Assembly: GCA_036429605.1 (NCBI GenBank)
Contig: CM071589.1
Coordinates: 3,720,001 to 3,784,000 of the forward strand
Direction of reading: 5' to 3'
DNA from: Cladobotryum mycophilum
Taxonomy: Eukaryota; Ascomycota; Sordariomycetes; Hypocreales; Hypocreaceae
Length of the DNA: 64,000 nucleotides
Below, one piece after another: positions 11,983 to 23,660 of this stretch; position 1 is the first letter of the stretch; every line of letters begins with the position of its first letter. The translations under genes and the position numbers were made by a program. The notes under the pieces were generated by a model that did no database searches, was not told the origin of the DNA, and saw only the letters and a list, made by a program, of their open reading frames with translations.

Positions 11983-13162
11983 CTAATCCACGTCGTCAGC
12001 ATCTGCCTGCGACTCTCCAGCTGCTGGTCCAAGTTGCTCTCTCGCCACCTGCAAGGCCTTATCCTCATCAAGCTCGCCATTCTCGACATCGTCAAGCGCA
12101 ACTACACCTGGCGGCGTCCGTGTTCCCTCTGCAGACTCCTTAATCGTGCCGTCCTCATTAACATCGTCTTTGAGGAAGAGAGAAAAGACAATGACCAGAT
12201 ACACCTCGCCCGTCGTCTTGTGTCGCAGGACGTATCTAAGTTGGTGTGAGCGTCTAGCATCAGACCTAAGTCGGGTTGGTTAAACAAAAAGAACACGAGC
12301 AAAACGGAGAGCAGGGCAAAAAAGGGGAAATAAGACGTTAGAGGGAACGAAACGAAGACCCCACAAGAGGTCAAGTACATAAAACTCACCTTAGACCTTG
12401 GCCATCCCAGTACTTGACGACGGATAGCTGAAACCCGGGAAGTCTCAGTGCGAGGTTGGCGAAATCGAGATACGGGTTGAAGAAATCAAGGCCATAGGTC
12501 TTGCCGTACTCCCATATCCACTTTTCCTTGTTGTTTTGTTGCAGTGCCCATTTCATACGAGCTTTGGTATCACTCGGTGCTCCAATTGCGCTTCGTGCAG
12601 CCATGCCATCTTCATCGCCTCCTTCTTCAAACCATAGACCTCCCTTTTCTTCATCATGAGTGCCTCCACCCACGGATATGACGTTGAAAGAGCTCAGTGC
12701 AGGTCCATAGAGGTACGGTTTATCTGCGTAAGCATCGCCATCAAGACCAGGGTCGATCCACCACCTAACAATGTTCATGGCGGTGCTAAACCCCGGAGGC
12801 AGTCTGTCCCGGATAGGTCGGTCAAAGTCATTTCCAAATTGCAAATCCGTCGCGCTTATACCCTTGGGCTCATCGCCGCTCCCAGAATCTCCACGTTGCG
12901 ATGATGGCTTGAGTGGTGTGAAGCGAAACGAGATGCTGTACTGGTCCTGATTGTAGGCATGAGGCTCGGTTGAAAAATAAGGCGATGTAGACGGTGAGCC
13001 CCTCGGGAGTCCCTGGTAATTCTGTATCCGTACATTGAGCTCGACGGCGGCTGTTTCGCTCTTGATGTGCACGGGTTCGGATTTGTTCACAGGAACTTCA
13101 ATATGCGTTGCCTCGTCATAACTGGGTCCCGCCGTGATGCGAAGGATATACTTTTCCGCCAT
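11983..13162 (-). CDS. DUF1769 / UPF0590 family protein
   Basis: Predicted 341 residues from exons 13162-12390 and 12235-11983. The intron (12236-12389, GTGAGT donor, CTTAG acceptor, 154 bp) keeps frame exactly. The start is ATG in MAEKYILRITAGPSYDEAT; an upstream in-frame ATG at 13240 gives an extension that looks like leader. Typical family features are the N-terminal RITAGPSYD, the central RDRLPPGFSTAMNIVRWWID and the KPYLYGP segment, followed by WDGQGLRYVLRHKTTGEVYL. The C-terminus is acidic. The family is widespread in fungi, of unknown biochemical role, and probably soluble and intracellular. Confidence 0.85.
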
Positions 13163-13954
13163 GGTTCTGATAAATGAAACCTTTCCAGACAGATGAAGTG
13201 ATGAGAGTTCGGTCCGGACTACAAGCGTGGCAATGATCAATACTTATAGATGAATGCGTAAGTGATTGAGCAGTTTGTTGATTTTTTTCGTTATGACGTT
13301 TTGCATTCCTACCAGTATTAGTGCTTGCACGTGTGCCTGCCAAAACTTTTTTTTCACGCATATTTTTAGAATTATCACTGCTCAGTAAATTTTATGCAAA
13401 CTCCAATTCCTACACCAAACACCTACCCTATCAACCAATAGGTAACAAACAGAACAATATCCAATAGCCATCCTTCCCGATAAACCCAAACAATATTTCC
13501 TCCCCTCTGTTCGCTCTCGCACCTTTTGAGCTCGCTTTCAAATGTACAAGCTGGTAATCAATCTCGATCCCTCTTCAGAACACAGCCATATAGGTGTGTG
13601 GAGACGGGAGTTTTCATGTCCTGCTACTATTGTCAGTTGCTTGACCCCTTAGAAAGCCTCAACCGAAAACGATTTCGCGCGCATTGTGTAAGCAAATACT
13701 TATGCAACGATGAAAAAAACACAAAAAAACAAGGAAATGCCCAAACGTTGAATTACGGGAGTTCAACGCTCGCTTGGCGTTGATGATATACTTTGGCCGG
13801 ATCAGGTAGTTCACGTTCAACTACCAGCTATTGGTATCAAGAAGTTAATCGACCAAGCACCCCCAAGAATACAAAGCAGTAGTAGTACACCAAGAAAATA
13901 ACAAAACAAAATAAAAAGTCATATAGACTGAGATGCTACAGAAAGTTGACATAC
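13163..13954. other. Intergenic region
   Basis: Promoter of the DUF1769 gene and 3' flank of the RING-like gene. It is AT-rich with short A runs. No gene is supported. Confidence 0.4.
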
Positions 13955-14770
13955 CTAGGTAGGACGGCCTGTGACTCGGCCTGTTGTAGTGTCTCCTTTC
14001 ATGGCCATCAGGGCGCAAGCCGCCGTAGTCATGGCTTCATCGAACACCTCGCGGCCGGTCGGTGGGCCCGTATAAGTACCCATCTTGAACACGACCTCAG
14101 TGTCGACGGCATGCCTATGCATATGAAACCTTCTTTGGATGCTGTGCTCCATCATATGTGCGGATTGGTAGAGTTCCTCCGAAAGAAAAACTGGGCTGAC
14201 CGTGGCATCCGAGTCCGGCGAGGCGTCGATCTGATCGTCGGCAAAAATGCCGTGAATCTTGCCGTTAGTGCAGTAGATTCTTTTCTCATTTAGGCCACGA
14301 TATTTTGACAGGGCCTCTCGCGTCTCCATCGTCAGCTTGAGCAGCTCTTCCTTGGTAACGCAGTCCTCGCATTTCGGGCGCGATAACCTGGCTGTTGGCG
14401 CCAAAAGGCTGCATTCCTCCTCTTCCTTCAAGGTCTTGCTAAAGAGTACTAGGGGAAGCTTGATGGCGTGCGCACAATGCCCATGCTTTGTGGGTTGACG
14501 GGCGAAGAGGATCTTGCAACGAGGGCAGTGCGGATCGGTTGCCGCCGCTATGCAGCTGGCGCCCATGAAATGGCCACAGGGCAGAACCTGAGCTACGTGC
14601 TCCGAGGTTGGGGGACTGCGCCTGGGTTTATAGGCTGGCATCAGCCGGTACTCATTGCCATGCTGGTCTCTGCCGTTGCATGCGACACACACCATCTCAT
14701 GCGTCTTATGAAACTGAGGCCCATGGATTATATCCCTGACCTGGTGGTAGCTGTGAACCTTGATACCCAT
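13955..14770 (-). CDS. RING-like zinc-finger protein
   Basis: Intact single-exon frame of 271 residues. The first third holds a RING-type Cys/His pattern: C28-x2-C31, then C65-x-H67, C73 and C82-x2-C85 (CVAC, LPCGHFMGASC, HCPRC). The position usually occupied by the fifth ligand (Cys or His) is Gly70, a variant I recall from fungal RING-like proteins. A further CxxC (CEDC) lies at about residues 134-137 and the remainder has no recognised domain. RING proteins usually act as E3 ubiquitin ligases; that role is inferred only. The gene has a TATATAAAG box and an AAGTTG repeat upstream and faces the alpha/beta-hydrolase gene. Confidence 0.7.
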   Translation of the reverse strand: MGIKVHSYHQVRDIIHGPQFHKTHEMVCVACNGRDQHGNEYRLMPAYKPRRSPPTSEHVAQVLPCGHFMGASCIAAATDPHCPRCKILFARQPTKHGHCAHAIKLPLVLFSKTLKEEEECSLLAPTARLSRPKCEDCVTKEELLKLTMETREALSKYRGLNEKRIYCTNGKIHGIFADDQIDASPDSDATVSPVFLSEELYQSAHMMEHSIQRRFHMHRHAVDTEVVFKMGTYTGPPTGREVFDEAMTTAACALMAMKGDTTTGRVTGRPT

Positions 14771-14853
14771 TGTTAGGGTAGTGACTTAGTTGAAGTTGCT
14801 TAGTGTTTTGACTGGTAACGATGACTGTTGAGGATGGAGGCCTGTTGAAGTTC

Positions 14854-14877
14854 AAGTTGAAGTTGAAGTTGAAGTTG
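14854..14877. repeat. AAGTTG hexamer repeat in promoter
   Basis: Four perfect tandem copies of AAGTTG (14854-14877), preceded by a related imperfect copy, lie 84-107 bp upstream of the RING-like gene start. Confidence 0.85.
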
Positions 14878-14892
14878 TGAGGATGTGGACGA

Positions 14893-14901
14893 CTTTATAT
14901 A
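14893..14901 (-). promoter_or_regulatory. TATA box of the RING-like gene
   Basis: Minus-strand TATATAAAG about 123 bp upstream of the start codon, just beyond the hexamer repeat. Spacing suits a short 5' UTR. Confidence 0.5.
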
Positions 14902-15549
14902 AGGCAAACAGTTGCTTTCAATCAGTAACAGGAGAGTTTACTATTTACTTGGAACTATATTCATCAGCTAAACTAATGCGAAAACCTTCATACTGTTGGC
15001 TAGAAGTAATGTTTACACTCAGTCTCTGAGGAAGGGATGGCATCGAGTGCATGGCAGGGAAACTCAAGACGCATGTCGGAACTGTAGTACCTTTGGTTTT
15101 TATGGTTTTCAGTTTCTGCATTATATGTCTGAAACTTAAATTAAGCGTGTTGTTGTTTTAGCATGTCCTATAAATTGTGATTGTCCTTTCCAACTAGAAT
15201 CTTATTTGATAAGTTTTACTTTTAACTTTCAGATTTATATGTTCCTACTTATTATCGTGTGTTGTTGTGACTCCTCGGTGTATGGTGACTTGAAGGTGTG
15301 CGTCCACCGAGTTGAAAGCTACTGTTAGCTACGTCATACCCAAAATAGTCTCATCGCAACCCAACACTTTTTGAGTAGGATTGTCTAATGTCAGCCTGAC
15401 TTTTGACTTCAACATCATTTCCAAGACTGCACGTAGATCGAATTAAACCAGGAACGCCACAATAACCAACAACTATAACATTAAATCGACGTCTAGTGCT
15501 TCTTAGAAACAGCCATACAGAACGGGCTACCGCCCTCCTGCCAGCCCTG
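14902..15549. promoter_or_regulatory. Shared divergent promoter region
   Basis: Stretch between the RING-like gene (-) and the alpha/beta-hydrolase gene (+). It is AT-rich and no additional coding features are seen. Regulation of either gene cannot be read from it. Confidence 0.4.
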
Positions 15550-17080
15550 ATGATTGGCACCTCGTTTGGCGACTTGCTCATCATCCGCCTCTGCATCGCA
15601 TTTTTTCGATACACACCATTGCTTAACCTGGCCTCTTTGCTTGTTATTTACATCTTCTATGGCTCATCTGCAAGTGAACTTGGAGTCACAAACATTCTTT
15701 ATGGTTTAGCGGTGGCAGAAGCCATTTACTATGGCTTTATTTACTTGCCATACACCCGACGATTATATATCAAAGCCATACACCCGGCCCCCTTATCACC
15801 TGCGGCACGCAAAGCCTTGTTCGATCAATGCATGGAGAATGTTTATAATATGGAGCATTACTTGCGGTGGTGGTTTCTGGGCGCAGAGATGGAGGAGATA
15901 CGCCGCGACAATTTACGAGAGTTCCTGTTATGGGGCTTTTTTGATCTGGACGGAGACAGGACCGGGGAGACTGGCTCTGATATCTTGGAGCAAGAGATGA
16001 ATGAGTTTGTGGCTAGAATTGAGCAAGGGCTTGGTCGTGCCCTTTTGAGTGGTCGGGGAAATGCTCAATGTATTCGGATGACCTTTGATGACATTGAGAC
16101 GACATATCGGAGTTTGCTGTGGTATGTCATCATGTTCGCAATTGATCAAATTGCGCATTGCGCTCTTTCGTGGTATGGATTCAGACTCTACGGCCGGCCA
16201 CCAGTTGCCGCCCTGAAAACATTCCCCCCGACCACAGGAGCTATTTACGAAACAACGTTCACAGGCCACTGAGTTGAGTTACTATTATCGACCCCACATT
16301 TCAGCTGATAGTTTCCCTGTTGTCTTCATCCATGGTATTGGCATTGGCCTATGGACATATGTCCGGTTTCTGGCCGACATACATGCGGCCGGGAAGCGTG
16401 GCCAAGGTGGCGGTGTTGGGGTAATTGCGATAGAAATCCTCCCCGTATCGTTCCGCCTCACTTCCCCGCCTCTGGGTAAAGCGGAATTCCTGCGTCAGAT
16501 GACTAGAATACTGGATCATCATGGGTGGGACAAATTTGCGGTCGTGTCACATTCATATGGCTCTGTGCCGACTACCCATATGATCCAATCCCCGACTCTG
16601 CAGCGCAGGATCGTGTCGGTGGTTCTTATCGATCCCGTAACCATTATGCTTCATCATCCCAACGTCGCGTATAACTTTACGCGCAGGCGCCCCAAGAAAG
16701 CAAATGAGTGGCAGCTTTGGTACTTTGCAAGTACAGATCCTGGTGTAGCGCATTGTTTGGGCCGGCACTTTTTCTGGCAAGAAAACATCGTCTGGAAGGA
16801 GGAGCTGTTGTTTCGTGATGGGAACCAGAGAGAAGGGCCGATGATGGGACGGCGGGTTGCGGTGTGCCTTGCTGGTAGGGATATTTTGGTCGACACACCC
16901 AGTGTTGCAAAGTACCTGACAGATCAGATGGCGCCATATTGTGACGGAGTCGGCAGCAGTCAGGAAGTTGGTGTTAAAGTAATCATGTTCCCGAAGTTGG
17001 ACCACGCGCAAGTTTTCGACAGCCCTCCAGATCGCGAGAAGGTGGTCCAGCTCATTCAGCTCTACTGTAGAAGAGAGTGA
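15550..17080 (+). CDS. Alpha/beta-hydrolase with membrane N-terminus, one frame break
   Basis: Two overlapping frames make one protein of about 509 residues. Frame 1 (15550 to ~16224) starts MIGTSFGDLLI, has two or three hydrophobic segments, then a conserved helical block (MENVYNMEHYLRWWF, LLWGFFDLDG). Frame 2 (~16230 to 17080) reads ELFTKQRSQATELSYYYRPH and then the hydrolase core: VVFIHGIGIG oxyanion loop, nucleophile elbow SHSYGS, acid in AGRDILVD and histidine in KLDHAQVF. The frames meet on the C run 16224-16229; removing one C (or adding two) joins them. The fungal family has both blocks in one chain, so a single gene is well supported. The substrate is unknown; a lipase/esterase role is inferred. 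ATG at 15550 is the first ATG of the frame. Confidence 0.8.
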
Positions 17081-17169
17081 TTTACGTGTGGCAGATAGAA
17101 CCAACGCCCGAAATCAAGGACTTTGATGAGGGACTGTGATTAGAAGAGGCCACTTGTCCATAGAGAATG

Positions 17170-17744
17170 TTAGAGAATTGTCTTGACTTCATCACCTCCC
17201 CAATCAGTCAAGATGGCGCCGACAGGATGCGACCCGCTCTGAGTGATAACCCAAACAACGTCCTGGTCCGACTCGTTCTGCGCTTGGTGTTCCGTCCAGG
17301 CAGGAACAAAAGCGAAGTCGCCGGGTGAGAGCTCATGCCGTCGCAATTCGCCTTCAAAGCCCTCCTTGACAACAAGAACGCCGGTACCGGAGACGGCATA
17401 TACGATGGCGTCTTGACGTTATTATCAGTAGTGATTGAGATAAGTGGACGAAACAGGATGTTGCCTTACCTTGTTCACTGTTGTGACGTATAGGGGATGT
17501 AGAATGGGGTCGTGTGGTAAGTACTGTATGGAGAGGTTAGGTTACAGTGCAGCAAATGCTACGGGGTGAAGATGAACTCACCCGAGGCGCACATCTTGTC
17601 ACATTTGTCAACGACGGCGGGCTGGTTAATGGAAGCGCCATTATTTTCGGAACTGGACGCGAGCTGCTTGCCGCGTGTAACTTGAGTGGTAGAGGGTAAA
17701 ATCATGGGGAGGATCTCCGAAATGAAGGGCAGAAAGGAAGCCAT
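17170..17744 (-). CDS. Small cupin-domain protein
   Basis: Predicted 152 residues from exons 17744-17582, 17523-17470 and 17411-17170. Introns are GTGAGT...CATACAG and GTAAGG...CAAG, and the spliced length is a multiple of three. The N-terminus MASFLPFISEILP leads into INQPAVVDKCDKMCAS. The cupin barrel then reads DAIVYAVSGTGVLVV, RRHELSPGDFAFVPAWTEHQ and VVWVITQSG, matching the two cupin motifs (metal-site Glu/His partly replaced). Small fungal cupins of this type have no assigned reaction. ORF prediction alone misses the second half because the exons are short. An upstream ATG at 17852 would add 36 residues without family similarity. Confidence 0.82.
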
Positions 17745-20560
17745 GATTTCCAGGATCGGGAATCTTTGGGTGTCTTCCCCCGGGCGCCGGTTGTTCTCAA
17801 TGTTACTATGTATATCGGTAGGTAAGTATTCGTCGATATCGGGCGGTAACAAGACCTTGCGTCCTGGTTGTTTCCCGCAGTTGTGAGTTGGTCGGCTTGG
17901 CGGCTATGAATGCAACCCGAGGACCAGACACATCAAGCTAAACGAAGCCCAACTAGGAAGGCGAGCTAGCAACGACGTGGTACGAAGAGGAAGCTGGCCG
18001 ACGAGTGGCTGGTAGATGTTGGGGATTATCTGGGGTTCGAATCGGAGAAATAATGCTTGGGAAGCTTTATTCACGTCTCCTGCAGATGGTCAAACGATGG
18101 ACATGGGGGATGCCAAGGAGTAAACGTATGACGCGGTGGCGATGTCGTGATGGTGGCTCAATATGTAACATCTCACGATGATGCTGGTGGATGAGACATT
18201 GCAGGCACCACGAGCTGACGGTGAGCTCTTGATAGGCGGCGGCGATTCATTAATCCGTTCACTTTCAGGGAAGGTAGAGAATATTGTTTGCAAATACAGG
18301 CAGGTACTCTGACTGGGTCCATACCTACCTCGGGCTACCTACCTGTACCTTCTTCCTACGATCCTACTGGATGGTTTCAAGGTTGGGGACGAGCTCTTGA
18401 CAGGTAGCCAAGGCTGTTAGTGGAGCATGGAAAGTTGAAATGTTGTGTGTGGGTCGGATTTGACTACGATTCAGAGGCATGAGAGATAAGCCTGCTCTTG
18501 CCTAGCCGGCTTTGTTGTGGTCGCGGCCATTAGATTGGAGAAAGTGAGTTGCGAAAGTTGATCACTCGCGTTTGCGCACTGATGGTTGAACTAGGGCTCC
18601 ATCCTTTGGAGGGGGCTGCAGCACCGCAAATTCAGAGCTGGAGTGTCCAAATTATACAGCACGTGTAACCCCCAGAAATTCTGCCGCGGAGTGCTGTAAT
18701 GGTTGCTGTACCCCGCCATGAAGCTTAACCGTGAGCTCACTAGGGCGTCTCATGGATGAGCCGCGGGATGGATGGGTATTCGTCATTTGCCGCCGGGAAT
18801 GAATGGATGATTGAATGGAGGACTGTGTGACATTTGACATGACGAGAACTTATCGGGACGCCGGTACATTTCCTATCCGGTGAGCAAAGGTTCAGTACCG
18901 CCGAATTATCCAACGACATTGTGGTTTATTAGACAAAGATTCGTATGGATGCTGTAGGACACAGTCTCATGCTAATGCAGCTACTTGCTAGGTAGTGCCT
19001 TGCCGAGATTCCAAGACAGCGTCCATAGACGAGACAACTGGAACGCAACTCTGGTTATGCTTGGTAGAAACGGATGCTCGTCAGTACCTATTCATGTGGA
19101 AACCAATCGATATGCTCGGCTTAGCATCATTCCGTCGGAGCCTCAATATTAAGTAAAAACGGAATGAGGGACCTTTTGCAGCCATCAAGAGGTGTCGTCG
19201 GATGTTGTCATCCGAGAACCATTGCACAGCTCCACAGCAACAACCAGGGCTTATTTCTTTAGCCTGCAAGGCCTCGTAATGCTGATTTCCAGGGATAAAT
19301 CCTGAACACATCCGCTCCAATGGGAATGTTACCTACTGATATTGGTAGGTGCGTTCTGCAAGCTTCGTATCGTCAAAGATATGCCCTTGTAAAGCCAAGA
19401 TTTAACTGGGGACATGAGATCCATGGGTGATGCTTCTTCTAACGCTTTGTTGGTTAGGGCACTCGGGCCTTTGCTGCATCACCTTTATTTGGTCATCATG
19501 ATGCTGCCCTGCCTGTCCGTCCAAGTTCATAATTCCAATTCTCTCTTGACATGGGACCTGGTTGCCTGGCTCGCTGCTGCTGGCACATGGTGATCGGCTG
19601 TCTTCTTGATGAGACTAGCGCAAGATCCCGCCGGAACGGGAAGCTGGGTTGGCCGGGGTTAGCCAAGAAGGGCATTATACAGGGTCCTGGGGTAGTGTTG
19701 CGACTCTGCTTAGCTGGAAATGGGTGCGTGTTAATGCTTTTGCTATGAATGGATGGATAGCAGAAGGATATACAGCTGCCTGGATGCGTCATGTCCCGTC
19801 ATTTGGGATGCCAACATGGTGACGATCTAGATCTGAGGATCCAGGGTGTTTAGATGCGCGCTGCACCACCAAACACGTAGCTGCCTGACCAAATTAGACG
19901 TTCGGCAAATCGATTTGAAATATTGGGATAATTAGAATTACCCTGTCTCGGTTAAACAGCTCTTGGGAATACAACGTCCAGATATGGCCTGTAGGTAGGC
20001 ACATACTTGCACTATGGGGGATGCGTTGTCTCTGCAACACTGCATGTTGGGGGCTGCATCTTGGCCATGCGGTTGGTCCGCTCCTTGATCGTGGTGTATG
20101 TATGTCGCACTGGTGGGTGCTCTATGATTAGATGGGTAGGCTCGTGACCCCAACTTTTGAGTAAAGAGATAACAAGACGGCGGCCATTCCGGCCGACTTT
20201 CTGTAGTGTAGAGTAATTAATTAACCCCGTTGGTTTCATTGCTCCTTCACAGTGATTCAAGTTAAAACTGAGGGAACTTGCACTGGCCCATCAGCCACTG
20301 TCCACAACAATGTAGTCTCTGGTTGGGTTGGCCACATTTGGCCCAATGCCCTATATCGGATCAAATAACATGGAGGATCAATATGCTTTGATGGCTTGTC
20401 ACTGTTTCCATCTAGCAGCTGCCAATTGTCTTGTTAGTCTCGTTCCGGAAGGACAAGGCCGAGAATACAACTTGGAGGGCGGAGGAGACGGCGGAGGGAG
20501 TGGATACAGACCAGGGGCTGCGACACCGTGTTTTGACGCGGACGCACCGGCCAAAGAGTC

Positions 20561-20581
20561 GTGTGTGTGTGTGTGTGTGTG
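20561..20581. repeat. (GT)n microsatellite
   Basis: About ten GT units in intergenic DNA. Confidence 0.95.
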
Positions 20582-21076
20582 CCTCGATGCAGGCTACGAG
20601 TATGTGTAGCAGTAGGCATCTAATCTAACACCGGGGTAGAAAAGAGAGACATGACGGCAATGCCATAAGATGAGACATGGAGGTGAAAGGGGAGGAGGAG
20701 GACATGGAGGAGACGGGTCGACCAGGTTGGCAAGTTGAACATGTGCTTGAGAGAAGAGTCGTCGTTGGATAGGAGCCATGTTGACCCTCCCATGTGCCGA
20801 GCACCCAGACCAAACATTACTAACGAATCTTGTTCTTCGGCTCCGAGACCATTTTGAGATTTGTCAAATCCATACTTGGCTTTTGCACGCACATCCTTGA
20901 TTCTTTGCTAGGATGTCCTGGTTGATGAAACTGAGAGAATAATTTGAAACCAATTTTTTTCTCTCTTCTTCTCTTTCTCTTCCATGCCTTGATCTTGTTT
21001 GCCGCTGGAAAGCGAACCCGGGCAAGCAGGGGGCAACTCTGAGGGATAATAAATTACCCATAGACCTGGACATTCA

Positions 21077-21098
21077 AAGGTTCCAAGGTTCCAAGGTT
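21077..21098. repeat. AAGGTTCC octamer repeat
   Basis: Three copies of AAGGTTC(C) spaced every 8 bp. The same core recurs at 21256-21279, 180 bp closer to the F-box gene. Confidence 0.85.
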
Positions 21099-21255
21099 CT
21101 GCTGTGTCACCTATAACAATCACATTTACAGAGCATCTAATTCGCTACGATTTTACCCTCCAATCGCTAATTCCCCTGCACCAAATTGCCCGCCCTGCTG
21201 TCACTGTCGCTGTCGCTGTCCCTGGCTTGGAGGGTGAGGACGCCGCAGCCGAGTC

Positions 21256-21279
21256 TTCCAAGGTTCCTTCCAAGGTTCC
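21256..21279. repeat. Perfect 12-bp tandem repeat TTCCAAGGTTCC
   Basis: Two adjacent perfect copies of TTCCAAGGTTCC, about 180 bp upstream of the F-box gene start. It shares the AAGGTTCC core with the repeat at 21077. Confidence 0.9.
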
Positions 21280-21460
21280 AGCTCTTCCCGTTCCTCCTTC
21301 CCACCCCTTCCTCCATCCATCCACCCTCTTCTGAATTATTCACCACTCCATACCTCCAGGGCTACTTATTAAACCTGGCACTTCATCTGGCGATATTCGA
21401 AAGCGCCGGCAGCTTTACTTTGTCTCCACATCATCTCAACAGAATTGCCCAATTTTATGA

Positions 21461-23660
21461 ATGAGCAGGGCGGCGTCTACAGGTATCGAATTTGGATTTA
21501 ACCAACAACCATCCTGCGTCGCCGTCATGGCTGCTCCTCCAGCTAGCGGGACAGTGCCAGCGCCAAAGCACGCATCCAACTGTTCAGCGCCGTCGTCTGA
21601 CACCACGCCTTCATCATCATCGTCATCATCATCATCATCATCATCGACGTCGACGTCGTTACAGTCGACACTCTCTCAAGAAGCGTTACCCATCGTTCCA
21701 ACTCTTGCTGTTACCTCTCCGCTCAACTATGGACGCATGAGCGCTGAGAACGAAAGCAACCTGCCACTGCTCGCTGGCATCGCCGAGGATGGCGGTTTGA
21801 GGTGGCGACAAAATCGGCTTACACCCGCAATACCGTCACTATCATCATCATCGTCTAGCGCTCACGCAGGTGGTCGCGGCGCCGTGCAGTTCAGCACAGA
21901 CTTTATAAACCCCAATACCGATGCTAAACGACGATTCGACACTATGCAAGGTACGGCGGCAGTCCTGTTCCTGGCCCCTCGGCAGTTTCCATCACCTTCT
22001 TCTTTCGTTCCCGTAACGGAGAAACATGTTGATTTTAAATTCTCATTCTGCAAAGGCAAAGAAAACCGATTCTCGATTTTACTGACAAGGGATTTTAGTA
22101 GACATCATAAACCGCTCGGATAGAGGCGGGGACAATAAGCGTCAACGATCCCCCCTACATCCCATGTTCCGCCCATCCTTTCTATCCCTCCCGAGCTCGT
22201 TGACGCCATATTTTCTCATCTCTCAGCCCTTGACCTCGCAGTTCTCGCTGCTACCTGCCATGCGCTGCGCAAATATGCACACGGTGAGCTACACTGGCAA
22301 CGCTGCGTCCAGGAAAATGTGCCTGGCACACAACTAACCACCCCGGCACCATTTGCCAATTACCGTGAGCTATATGTTGCTCATGATCCGCGCTGGTTTC
22401 TGCCCAAGTATAAGCTCTGGTTTTGCGATCGCGACCTCACAGGGAGGCTAATGATTGCCCGCTACGACCCGAGACGGGCATGCATTGACGGCTACCAGCT
22501 AGTTGCTGTTAGCGACAGAACGAGTTTTCAACCCTGGGCCGCAGACAGCCAGGTCATTATACATGGATTTGAGCCGCAAGTCAACCTCCATCTGGACAAG
22601 CCCGTCGTGCACTTCCCTGCTCAAAACAGGGAGAATGACGGGGGCTTCTCAGCAAGACCCGGTGCTAACCGCTTTGCCGACGAGATGCCCATGAGACTAG
22701 AGGACCGATTAGGAGGCATGTATAGCAATTTCCTTCTAACACGACCTCTGGATCCTGCAGAGGCCGACAGGAGACTCGCTACCGAGTTTCCCTACGAGCG
22801 TATTTGGCCGCCACCTGTTGTCCCGGCGCGCCATCATGTGTCAGGTGTTGGTACTGGACAATCAATGCTGAACCTCAGACTTGAGGATCGACCAAGATAC
22901 AGACACCAGATGTCCGATCAGGCATTCCGAATTAGACAGTGGATGGAATTGGCTGGGTCACCGCCGATATTAATGGCACAACCAAATGGTTCTGTTGCAC
23001 TCCAATACCTCGATGGGCCAAATGGACGAGAGCGCTTTCTTAGGACGAGAGGTCCAATGGGCATACATATTGGCGAAGAAATCGTCACGTACTCGACTGT
23101 GAACCCTGTTCTCTATACTCCCACAGCAACTAAGCCGTGGCGGGGAATTTGGGTTGGTGACTATAGCGGACATGGTTGCGAGTTTTTGCTCATCAATCAG
23201 CCCGATGACCCACCGGCGTCTGATGAACAGTTGGATCTGTTTCGTCAAGAGTCAGAGTCGGACGAGGCATGGGAGGAGAGGAGGCTGGATGCTAGAATAT
23301 ACAGGGGACGACTTGAGGCCATTAAGCTGACAGGCGACCCAAATGTTCCTCGCGGGGAGTACACATTTGTTGCTGATGATCTGGGCCCTGAAGGGTATGT
23401 GGGGGTGGCCACTGACCCTCCGTTCCATGGTGCGCGAGTCGTTAAGAGCAAGGGACATGTTGCGGCCACTGGCTTCGTACGCGGTAAGTGAAAAGGGTGA
23501 ACCAAGGAGTGTTCTCTGGGCTAATTGAAGTATAGACAAGTTTATCGAGAGCCAATTAATACTCATTGGGCCCAACAGATTGGCTCAATACTGGGTTGGC
23601 TTTGGACATATCAGTTTCTTTGACAGGGTCGACATTGACAGTTATACCCGCGTAGAATAA
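21461..23660 (+). CDS. F-box protein, one frame break
   Basis: Exons 21461-21950, 22099-23483 and 23536-23660; with one base restored the total is 667 codons exactly. Exon 1 encodes a Ser/Thr-rich, probably disordered N-terminus with a TCA/TCG-encoded Ser run. Exon 2 begins VDIINRSDRGGDNKRQRSP, and the frame changes on the C run 22150-22155. It then reads the F-box (LSIPPELVDAIFSHLSALDL...LAATCHALRKYA, about residues 186-225). The conserved ENVPG...YRELYVAHDPRWFLPKYK and LWFCDRDLTGRLMIARYD blocks follow, then WRGIWVGDYSGHGCEFLL and a C-terminal VADDLGPEGYVGVA. The last exon adds about 40 residues ending YTRVE. F-box proteins are substrate adaptors of SCF ubiquitin ligases; the target is unknown. 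The start could instead be the ATG at 21527. Confidence 0.82.

Larger units (their letters stand above)
17745..21460. other. Gene-poor region of 3.7 kb
   Basis: Lies between the divergent cupin (-) and F-box (+) genes. It contains a GT microsatellite at 20561-20581 and the GGTTCC repeats upstream of the F-box gene. The open frames of 60-100 codons scattered here have no domains, signal peptides or intron structure that I can support. A tRNA-like T-loop at about 18037 does not fold (see rejected). Confidence 0.4.

Noticed and set aside
18020..18055. tRNA-like T-loop (GGTTCGAATC)
   Set aside because: Flanking bases do not pair as a T stem and no acceptor stem or A box at the right spacing is visible.
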